In this document: piece after piece, positions 1 through 6,860 of the stretch | Position numbering within the stretch: the first letter of the stretch is position 1 | How the letters are laid out: the number at the start of each line of letters is the position of its first letter | Origin: Massilia sp. BSC265 | Lineage (GTDB): Bacteria > Pseudomonadota > Gammaproteobacteria > Burkholderiales > Burkholderiaceae_D | Direction of reading: 5' to 3' | NCBI RefSeq assembly: GCF_000740675.1 | Contig: NZ_JPXI01000042.1 | Coordinates: 248,001 to 312,000 of the forward strand | Length of the DNA stretch: 64,000 nt | Translations under genes and position numbers: made by a program | The notes under the pieces: model-generated | What the model saw: the letters and a program-made list of their open reading frames with translations, nothing else | What the model was told of the DNA's origin: nothing | Databases searched by the model: none

Positions 1-567
1 GAAGCGCCAGTTCAACCCTTCCGAGGCCAACAGCCGCGCAAAGAAATCCAGGTCGCTCTCGCGGTACTGGGTGCAGACCGCGCGCGGCAGCAGCTCCTGC
101 GTGATGTCGAAATCAAAGCGCACCTGTGGATAATCCGCGAGTAATTCACAGACGATGTCGCGGACGTTCTTGTCCTGGAAGATGTAGCTGTCGCGCCGCA
201 GCGCCAGCATCGACAGCGCCGGTTCGAGCCGCAGGCGGTAGCGCGCCACGCCGCCGTCTGCCCCCAGCCAGGAGGCGGCGGTACACAGCCCGTGCCACAT
301 GCGCCGCGAACCGTCCGGCTGCAGCAGCCCGATGGTCAGTTCCTCGCCGATGAACAGCGCCAGATCGAGATCGGTCGAGGTGCTGAGCGCATCCACGTCG
401 AACGCGAACAGTTCATTGACTGCTTCAACCCCGCTGAACGCTTCCGCCACCAGCGATTGGGGCAGGCAGCTGTCCTGGCTGCTCGCCAGGGTGATGAGCC
501 GGGCATGCTGACTCAAGCCCGTGCCAAACACACCAAGAGCGGTGGGAAAATCCGGCGCCGCCTTCAT
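1..567 (-). CDS. vgrG: Type VI secretion spike protein VgrG (TssI), N-terminal part, cut by the window edge
   Basis: Tip protein of the type VI secretion needle, which sits on the Hcp tube and carries effectors. Only the first 189 codons are in the window; the rest continues past position 1. The translation shows the gp27-like N-terminal half typical of VgrG: HARLITL near residue 20, then VNELFAFDVD, FIGEELTIGLLQ, MWHGLCTAASWLG, RRDSYIFQDK and finally YRESDLDFFARLLASEG, the best conserved VgrG stretch. The ATG at 567 overlaps the tssK stop as ATGA, so the two genes are probably translationally coupled. This is unusual, because vgrG is often placed apart from the core genes. The C-terminal spike and any effector extension cannot be seen. 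Confidence 0.9.
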   Translation of the reverse strand, partial: MKAAPDFPTALGVFGTGLSQHARLITLASSQDSCLPQSLVAEAFSGVEAVNELFAFDVDALSTSTDLDLALFIGEELTIGLLQPDGSRRMWHGLCTAASWLGADGGVARYRLRLEPALSMLALRRDSYIFQDKNVRDIVCELLADYPQVRFDFDITQELLPRAVCTQYRESDLDFFARLLASEGLNWRF

Positions 568-1904
568 GCGGCGACGGCCAGCAGCTCCAGCCGCAGTTCC
601 TTCATGCCGGCCGGGACGTAGATCGAGATCGATTGCGCCTTGAGCATGCGTTCGTACATCGCCCCTTTCGCTTCCAGCACGAAGTAGCAGGTCTCGGGTC
701 GCACCGGCACTGCTGCCGGCAGTTGCGGCGCGTACTGCAGCCGCACGCCCGGCAGCGCCGACAGCACGAACTTCTCGACGTCGTCGGGTGCGCCCACCTT
801 GAAGCGCAGCGGCACCACGTCCACCAGCTCCACCGCGGGAATGGCGGCCGATACCGCGATGTAGAAGGTGCTCCGCTCGTCGATCTTGCCCGAGTCGAGT
901 GCGCCGATGTGGTAGGACGGACGCACTTCGCTGAGCGCGATCGCGAAGTATTTCGAGGAGATCACCGTGTCGAGCAGCTCGCGGATGATGGCGTGCAACT
1001 TGGAGAAAGAGGGACCCGGGTCGTTGTGCTGGTAGGCCGGCAGGTCACCCAGCGTCCAGCTCTTGGAGAAGGTCATCAGGCCGCCCGCCAGGTCGAGCAG
1101 CTGCTCGTACAGGCGCTCCGGATGCAGGGCCGGATGGTTGAAGTGGTGGGTCAGGGTCGCATAGGCGGAACTGGCCGTGTGCAGCAGCCAGAACGAGGAC
1201 ATGTCGCCGGAGCGGAACTCCACCACGTTGCGGCTCGGCTCGCGCTGGTGGCCGTACAGCGCGGCGGTCTTGGCCTGCAGCGCATCCAACAGGCGGCGCA
1301 GCTGCTGGAACAGCACCGGCGCGGCCCCGATCGACAGCGTCGGCGGCACGAAGCTCTCGTCCATCTCGAAGCCGCCAGTGGCCGCGCGCCGCAGCCGCAG
1401 CAGGGGGAAGTGGATGTAGGAGTCGCGCGGTTCGGCCTCCGACACCAGCCGCACCGCCTTCTTCAGGTAGGCCAGCTGCACCGGCGCGGCCTGGGTGTAC
1501 AGGTCGGGCGTTTCCTGGTTCGCCTGCACGAAGCGCGCCGTGTTACTGGCCTGCCCGGGCGGGGTGAAGTTGCCGTTGAAGGGCTTCATGCCGGGCAGGG
1601 CGATGTAATAGGTGATGGCTTGCGTCGATGGCGGCAGCAGGCTCAGGTCCACCGTCTCGGGCAGCGCGTCGATGTCCGGTGCGTCGACCAGTTCCCCATC
1701 CTGGAAGCGCACCGACAGGGCCAGCAGCCGCAGCACGCTGTTGGCCAAGGCCTCGCGGTCGAACTGCAGCGCCTCGACACCCCAGGCATAGGGATGCACG
1801 GCCTTGATGCTTTTATGGAGGCATTGCTCGTGGTAGTGGTCCTGGCGCTGGAAGTGCTGTGGACGCAATAACAGGCCTTCGCCCCAGAGAACTTTGCTGG
1901 TCAT
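564..1904 (-). CDS. tssK: Type VI secretion baseplate subunit TssK
   Basis: Baseplate adaptor that links the TssF-TssG wedge to the TssJLM membrane complex. The protein has 446 residues and opens with the family signature SKVLWGEGLLLRPQHFQRQD. The start is taken at 1904 because the family begins here and a GGAAGG-type ribosome site precedes it; the reading frame stays open 19 codons further upstream. The length matches normal TssK. It is divergent from tssE across about 170 bp, which must hold the promoters for both directions, and its stop overlaps the vgrG start. tssB, tssC, hcp, clpV, tssJ, tssL and tssM are not in the window and presumably lie to the left. Confidence 0.95.
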   Translation of the reverse strand: MTSKVLWGEGLLLRPQHFQRQDHYHEQCLHKSIKAVHPYAWGVEALQFDREALANSVLRLLALSVRFQDGELVDAPDIDALPETVDLSLLPPSTQAITYYIALPGMKPFNGNFTPPGQASNTARFVQANQETPDLYTQAAPVQLAYLKKAVRLVSEAEPRDSYIHFPLLRLRRAATGGFEMDESFVPPTLSIGAAPVLFQQLRRLLDALQAKTAALYGHQREPSRNVVEFRSGDMSSFWLLHTASSAYATLTHHFNHPALHPERLYEQLLDLAGGLMTFSKSWTLGDLPAYQHNDPGPSFSKLHAIIRELLDTVISSKYFAIALSEVRPSYHIGALDSGKIDERSTFYIAVSAAIPAVELVDVVPLRFKVGAPDDVEKFVLSALPGVRLQYAPQLPAAVPVRPETCYFVLEAKGAMYERMLKAQSISIYVPAGMKELRLELLAVAA

Positions 1905-2074
1905 GTCTCTGCCTTCCCTCAATGTGTGGTTTGATTTGGCGGAACCTACCCGCGAAACCATAACAACTGGAAAGAGTTGCCCATGTGAAGTTGATCAAAC
2001 GTTGGCGCTGCCCGACATGGCAACATCGAATTTCGTTTTTCGCCGTCCACAGGCAAGGCAGAGAGGGGAAGCTG

Positions 2075-2584
2075 ATGAAGGGATACACGCCAGGCTTGTT
2101 CGACCGCCTGCTCGGTGGGCCGAACCGCGGACCGGGCAAACATGCCGCGCAGCGGCTGACGATCGAAGAACTGAAGGACACCGTGGCGCGCGACCTCGAG
2201 TCCCTGCTCAACACGCGCTCCACCATCCCGGAAGGCTCGCTCAAGGCTTATCCCGAATGCAGCCGCTCGATGGTCACCTATGGCCTGGGTGACTTCGCCG
2301 ACCGCTGCCTCTCGAGCCCCACCGACCGCGCGACCATCTGCGCCAGCATCGAAAACACCATCGCCAGCCACGAACCGCGCCTGCGCAACGTGCGCGCCAG
2401 CCTCGACCTGCAGGGCGAGTCGGTGAACCGGCTGAATTTCTCGATCACGGCCGTGCTGGTGGCGAGCGTGTCGCAGGAACCGGTCAACTTCGACGCCGTG
2501 CTGACGCCGTCGACCTTGCAGTACAGCATCAGCAAGGCCGGCAAGATACCGGGCAAAGTGCGCGGCGCGCCGCTGGGAGGGTAA
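2075..2584 (+). CDS. tssE: Type VI secretion baseplate subunit TssE
   Basis: gp25-like (lysozyme-domain) baseplate component that helps start sheath assembly. The protein has 169 residues. The ATG at 2075 is chosen because it follows a strong GAGAGGGGAAG ribosome site and gives the usual N-terminus GYTPGLFDRLLGG; a longer frame from 1985 has no family support. The gp25 core includes SIENTIASHEPRLRNVR and the following beta-hairpin ending in VNFDAVLTPSTLQY. The stop is 3 bp before tssF, so tssE-tssF-tssG is one operon. Confidence 0.93.
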   Translation: MKGYTPGLFDRLLGGPNRGPGKHAAQRLTIEELKDTVARDLESLLNTRSTIPEGSLKAYPECSRSMVTYGLGDFADRCLSSPTDRATICASIENTIASHEPRLRNVRASLDLQGESVNRLNFSITAVLVASVSQEPVNFDAVLTPSTLQYSISKAGKIPGKVRGAPLGG

Positions 2585-2587
2585 AAA

Positions 2588-4429
2588 ATGGACCAGATGT
2601 TGCCCTATTACGAAAGCGAGCTTGGCTACCTGCGCCGCGACCTGCGCGAGTTCGCCGAACGCTATCCGCGCATCGCCGGGCGCCTCCTGATCAGCGGCGA
2701 GGTCTGCGAAGACCCGCATACCGAGCGCATGATCGAATCCTTCGCGCTGCTCAACGCCCGCATCGCCAAGCGCCTCGACGATGACTATCCGGAGTTCACC
2801 GAAGCGCTGTTCGAGGTGCTGTATCCGCATTACCTGCGCCCCTTCCCCTCGTGCTCGATCGCGCGCATGGACTTCGGCGGCACCGCCAAGCAGCCAGGGA
2901 CCAGCGTGATCGCACGCGGCACCCAGCTGAACACGCGCCCGGTGCGCGGCGCGGCCTGCACCTTCCGCACGGTCTACCCGGTCATGGTGGTGCCGCTGGC
3001 GCTGACCCGCGCAGCCTTCTCGGCCATCATCGACGCCCCCGAAGCCGTGCGCCTGCCGGGAAACGCGTCCTCCAGCATCAGCCTCACCGTCTCCTGCACC
3101 GCCGAGCAGGGGGCGATCGCCCAGCTCGCGCTGCCCAGGCTGCGCGTCTTCATCGACGGCGAACCGTCGTTCTGCGCCGCCCTGCGCGACGCGCTCTTCA
3201 TGCGCGGCGTCGCGGCCTATGTGGAAGCCGACAACAGCGGCCGCTGGACCGCGCTGCCCGCCATCCCGGTGCAGCCCGCCGGCTTCGACGAAGAAGAATC
3301 CCTGATCGACTTCCCGGCACGCTCGCATGGCGCCTACCGCCTGCTGACCGAATACTTCTGCTTCCCCGAGAAGTTCAACTTCTTCGACATCGACTTGCAG
3401 GCACTGGCTGCCCATGCGCCCGCTGGCGCGCGCACCCTGACCCTGCACCTGGCCTTGTCCGGTGTGCGCTCCGATTCGAACCTGGCGCGCATGCTCGGCA
3501 CCCTGTCGACCAACAATGTGCTGCTGGGCTGTACGCCCGTGATCAACTTGTTCCGCCAGCGCGGCGAACCGATCCGCGTGACGCACACCAGCGCCAGCTA
3601 TCCGGTGCTGGCCGACGCACGGCGCGCTTTCGCCTACGAGGTCTACGCCATCGAATCGCTGACCCTTATCCGCCAGACCCCGCAGGGCGAGACGCTGGTG
3701 CAGTTCCGTCCCTTCTATGCGCTCAAGCACGCGCAGACGCCGGATGACGCCGGCCACTACTACGCCGTGCGCCGTGACGAATCCCTGGCGGACAAGAGCC
3801 CGGGTTTCGAGACCCAGGTATCGATCGTCGACATCGACTTCGACCCGGGCGAGGTGGAAACCGACACCCTGAACATCGAGCTCACCTGCACCAACCGCGA
3901 CCTGCCGGCTGGCTTGAGCTACGGCCAGCAGGGTGGCGACCTGTTCCTCGAAGGCGGATCGAGCGTGCGTGCGATCGCCTTCCTGCGCAAGCCCACCAGT
4001 TCGTACCGCTTCGCCAGCGGACGCGGCGCGCACTGGCGCCTGATCTCGCACCTGGCGCTGAACCACCTGTCGCTGGCAGACGGTGGCGTCGATGCCTTCC
4101 GCGAGATGCTGGCCCTGTACGACCTGCCACGCTCGCCATCCTCGCAGCGCCAGATCGGCGGCATCAAGGCGATCACCCAGCGCCCCACCACCGCCTGGCT
4201 GGCGGGGAATCCCTTTACCTGCCTGGTGCGCGGCGTCGAAGTGCGGCTGAGCATCGACGAGGAAGCCTTTGTCGGCAGCGGCATCCATGCCTTTGCCCAG
4301 GTCGTCGAGCGCTTCCTGGCGCTGTACGTGCATGCGAACAGCTTCACCCAGCTGGTGATCGCATCGAGCAAAACCGGAGAAGAGATATTGACATGCCAGC
4401 CACGCAGCGGCGATTTGAGCCTGCTGTAA
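2588..4429 (+). CDS. tssF: Type VI secretion baseplate subunit TssF
   Basis: Large wedge subunit (gp6-like) of the type VI baseplate, working as a TssF2-TssG1 complex with TssK. The protein has 613 residues, normal for the family. It opens with the signature LPYYESELGYLRRDLREFAE followed by YPRIAGRLL, and later has FTEALFEVLYPHYLRPFPS. The ATG at 2588 follows tssE by 3 bp. The 3' end overlaps tssG by 37 bp, which points to coupled translation. Confidence 0.95.
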   Translation: MDQMLPYYESELGYLRRDLREFAERYPRIAGRLLISGEVCEDPHTERMIESFALLNARIAKRLDDDYPEFTEALFEVLYPHYLRPFPSCSIARMDFGGTAKQPGTSVIARGTQLNTRPVRGAACTFRTVYPVMVVPLALTRAAFSAIIDAPEAVRLPGNASSSISLTVSCTAEQGAIAQLALPRLRVFIDGEPSFCAALRDALFMRGVAAYVEADNSGRWTALPAIPVQPAGFDEEESLIDFPARSHGAYRLLTEYFCFPEKFNFFDIDLQALAAHAPAGARTLTLHLALSGVRSDSNLARMLGTLSTNNVLLGCTPVINLFRQRGEPIRVTHTSASYPVLADARRAFAYEVYAIESLTLIRQTPQGETLVQFRPFYALKHAQTPDDAGHYYAVRRDESLADKSPGFETQVSIVDIDFDPGEVETDTLNIELTCTNRDLPAGLSYGQQGGDLFLEGGSSVRAIAFLRKPTSSYRFASGRGAHWRLISHLALNHLSLADGGVDAFREMLALYDLPRSPSSQRQIGGIKAITQRPTTAWLAGNPFTCLVRGVEVRLSIDEEAFVGSGIHAFAQVVERFLALYVHANSFTQLVIASSKTGEEILTCQPRSGDLSLL

Positions 4430-5481
4430 TCGACCGCCTGTTCCGCGAGCCCTACCGCTTCGAGTACGTCCAGGCGGTGCGCATGCTCGAACTGTGGCTG
4501 CGCCGCCGCGGCAAGCCGTCGCGCGACCTGGTGGCGCAATTCCTGCGCTTCCAGAATTCGGTGTCGCTCGGCTTCCCGGCCAGCCAGCTGGAAGCGATCC
4601 AGGCCGAGCCGCGCAACATCGATTCGAAGCCGGCGGCGCTGGCCGCCGCGTTGCACGAGGGGGCGCTCAAGTATGTGCGCCTGACGCCCTCCTTCATGGG
4701 CCTGCTTGGCGGCCAGGGTGTGCTGCCGCTGCACTACACGGAGCGCATCGTCGAGCACCAGTCGCTGGAAAAGGGGGAGCTAGAGGCCGAAGGCGCACGC
4801 GCCTTCCTCGACACCTTCTCGAACCGCTCGCTGGCCCTGTTCTACCAAGCCTGGCGCAAGTACCGGCTGGCGCTGCAGTACCAGCTGGACGGCCACGATG
4901 CCTTCCTGCCCCTGCTCCTGAGCCTGGCCGGCCTGGGCAACGGCGCGCTGCGGCAGCGCCTGGCCGGCAGCGAGGATGGGGCGGTGCTCGACGAGTCGAT
5001 TGCCTACTTTGCGGGGGCGATGCGCCAGCGGCCGGCGTCGAGCGTGCAATTGGCGCGGGTGTTGTCGGAATACTTTGGACAGTCCATCGCGGTCGAGCAG
5101 TTCGTCGGCTACTGGTACGAAGTGCCGCCGGGCCAGCAGACCATCCTGGGCAGCGACAATGCGGTGCTCGGCGCCGGCGCCATTGCCGGCGCGCGCGTCT
5201 GGCAGCGCGACCTGCGCCTGCGTCTGGTCGTGGGGCCGCTGGACCGGGCCGGTTTCAACGAGTTCCTGCCGGGCGCCCTGGCTGCACGGGCGCTGCGCAG
5301 CATGCTGGCGATGTTCACCGGACTGTCGCTCGAATACGAGGTGGAGCTGGTGCTGCTGGCCGCCGACGTGCGCAACGTGCGGCTGGAGGGTATTGATGGC
5401 CGGCTGGGCTGGGATGCCTACCTGGTCGAGGGACTGCAGACCGAAGACCGGCGCGACGTGCGCTACGAGCTGGATTGTTAG
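4393..5481 (+). CDS. tssG: Type VI secretion baseplate subunit TssG
   Basis: gp53-like wedge subunit that binds two TssF and contacts TssK. The protein has 362 residues. Family marks are the N-terminal LFREPYRFEYVQAVRMLE, then VRLTPSFMGLLGGQGVLPLHYTE and LDTFSNRSLALFYQAWRKYR. The start lies inside tssF, 37 bp before its stop. It is the last secretion gene on this side: its stop overlaps the stop of a converging DUF2750 gene, so the locus ends here. Confidence 0.95.
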   Translation: MPATQRRFEPAVIDRLFREPYRFEYVQAVRMLELWLRRRGKPSRDLVAQFLRFQNSVSLGFPASQLEAIQAEPRNIDSKPAALAAALHEGALKYVRLTPSFMGLLGGQGVLPLHYTERIVEHQSLEKGELEAEGARAFLDTFSNRSLALFYQAWRKYRLALQYQLDGHDAFLPLLLSLAGLGNGALRQRLAGSEDGAVLDESIAYFAGAMRQRPASSVQLARVLSEYFGQSIAVEQFVGYWYEVPPGQQTILGSDNAVLGAGAIAGARVWQRDLRLRLVVGPLDRAGFNEFLPGALAARALRSMLAMFTGLSLEYEVELVLLAADVRNVRLEGIDGRLGWDAYLVEGLQTEDRRDVRYELDC

Positions 5482-5954
5482 CGCCTGCTCAGCTCGCGCT
5501 CCATATCCACCCGCAGCATGTAAGCCGTCGGCGTCAGGCCGCGGTCGCCCGGCGTATAAAAAATGCCCGGCAATACCCCGTCTTCTTCCAGCTGGGGCAG
5601 CAAATCGCTCATCAGGTCGTCCAGCGGGAAGGCTTGCGGCTCGTAGCCGTCCCATTCGTATTCCGCGCACAGGTCGGCGAATTCGCTGGCCGGCCACATG
5701 GCGAACACCAGGGTGCCCTCGTCGGTCTTGGCCAGCGCCCAGCCGTCACGGTACAGTCCCCATACCTCGCCCGTATCCGCCACCTGCTGTATGAAGCGCG
5801 CATAGCGCTGCCGGGCGGGCAGGGTGACCACGTCGGCCAGCTGCTGCGCGCCGAGTTTGATTGCTGAAAGTGTCTGCTCGCTCAAGGTAATCCACCACTG
5901 AAATGTGCCGTCACGAAGAGGATACGCCGGATCGCGAATCGGTGGCGCAGGCAC
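5478..5954 (-). CDS. DUF2750 domain protein
   Basis: Small cytoplasmic protein of unknown function. Residues from about 25 on match the DUF2750 pattern: RYARFIQQVADTGEVWGLY, DGWALAKTDEGTLVFAMWP, then EWDGYEPQAFPLDDLM and LEEDGVLPGIFYTP. The longest frame starts with a GTG at 5954 (158 residues), but a TTG at 5885 with a GGTGG ribosome site gives 135 residues, closer to the family length, so the start is uncertain. It converges with tssG. DUF2750 proteins are common outside secretion loci, and no link to type VI secretion is implied. Confidence 0.8.
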   Translation of the reverse strand: MPAPPIRDPAYPLRDGTFQWWITLSEQTLSAIKLGAQQLADVVTLPARQRYARFIQQVADTGEVWGLYRDGWALAKTDEGTLVFAMWPASEFADLCAEYEWDGYEPQAFPLDDLMSDLLPQLEEDGVLPGIFYTPGDRGLTPTAYMLRVDMERELSRR

Positions 5955-6039
5955 GGACCGCCATTACCTGCCCGGTAATCGCCAGCCCCCATCCACCTGC
6001 GGAAAATGCTTCCTGTCGATACGATAAACACCACAGGAG

Positions 6040-6452
6040 ATGACCATGAACAACGCTAGCACGATTGCCCGCCAGTACCTGGCTGCCTGGAACGAAGCCG
6101 ATGCCGCCGCGCGCCGCGCCCAGGTCCGCCAGCTGTTCACCGCCAACGCGCGCTATGTCGGCCCGATGATGCAGGGCAGCGGCCACGAAGGCAGCGAAGC
6201 CACTGCACTGCTGGACGAGCGGATGGCCCTGCCCGGCATGGCGCAGGCGGCCAGCCCAACCTCGACCGCAGCGCCCTGCCCTTCCTGCCGGTCCGGCTGC
6301 GCAAGGACGAGGTCCCGCTGAATTTGTTCACCACCATCACCACGCTGGGCACGCCGCACGACGTCACCGTCCACGAGTTGCGGCTGGAATTCTTCTTCCC
6401 GGCGGATGCGGCCAGCCGCCAGTGGTTCGAAGCCCAGGCCGCCCGGGAGTAG
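6040..6452 (+). pseudogene. Chimeric remnant: SnoaL/NTF2-like N-terminus joined out of frame to the C-terminus of an MmyB-like XRE regulator
   Basis: The first about 50 residues from the ATG at 6040 (IARQYLAAWNEADAAARR then LFTANARYVGPMMQGSGHEG) look like the start of a SnoaL-like/NTF2 family protein. After about 6200 the similarity stops. A different frame, ending at the TAG at 6450-6452, reads ALPFLPVRLRKDEV, LNLFTTITTLGTPHDVT and ELRLEFFFPADAA. This resembles the C-terminal tail of MmyB-type ligand-binding domains in XRE regulators. The simplest reading is that a deletion removed the 3' part of one gene and the 5' part of the next. The short hybrid frame (93 residues) is probably not functional. 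The family calls are from memory of these motifs. Confidence 0.6.
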
Positions 6453-6506
6453 CCAAGGCCGGGTTGGGGATAAGATGGCGGCTTGTCCACACGTGCCTTC
6501 CCTTCG

Positions 6507-6854
6507 ATGTCCCTCGACCTCCTGTCCTTCGGCCGCATGGCCGGCCTGTTTTTCGTCACCGCCATCGCCGAGCTGCTCGGCTGCTATCTGCCGCTGTTAT
6601 GGCTGACCGGGAAGGGTTCGGCCTGGCTGCTGCTGCCGGCGGCGCTCAGCCTGATCGTCTTCGTCTGGCTCCTGACCCTGCACCCGGCCGCCAGCGGCCG
6701 CGTCTACGCCAGCTACGGGGCGGTCTACATCGCCACCGCGCTGGCCTGGCTGTGGGTCGTGGACGGCATCAGGCCGGTATGGAGCGACTATCTGGGTGTG
6801 GCGCTGGCGCTGGCGGGTGCGGCTTGCATCGCCCTGGGGCATCGCCAGGCCTGA
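6507..6854 (+). CDS. YnfA family (UPF0060) inner-membrane protein
   Basis: Small four-helix membrane protein related to the drug/metabolite transporter fold. The protein has 115 residues from the ATG at 6507; a start 8 codons earlier is possible but exceeds the family length. Hallmarks are [55 protein letters not shown] and [13 protein letters not shown]. It sits alone between the remnant upstream and the converging histidine kinase gene. The physiological substrate is not known for the family. Confidence 0.9.
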   Translation: MSLDLLSFGRMAGLFFVTAIAELLGCYLPLLWLTGKGSAWLLLPAALSLIVFVWLLTLHPAASGRVYASYGAVYIATALAWLWVVDGIRPVWSDYLGVALALAGAACIALGHRQA

Positions 6855-6860
6855 ACGCTC

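Noticed and set aside
1991-1998. TTGATCAA in the tssK-tssE gap as an FNR site
   Set aside because: The two half sites lack the 4-bp spacer needed for FNR.
1905-2074. Sigma-54 promoter for the type VI genes
   Set aside because: GG and GC pairs are present but none has the required 10-bp distance.
1946-4333. 795-codon open frame on the minus strand across tssE-tssF
   Set aside because: Shadow of high-GC coding sequence: composition is Gly/Arg/Val/Gln-rich without domains, while tssF on the other strand is certain.
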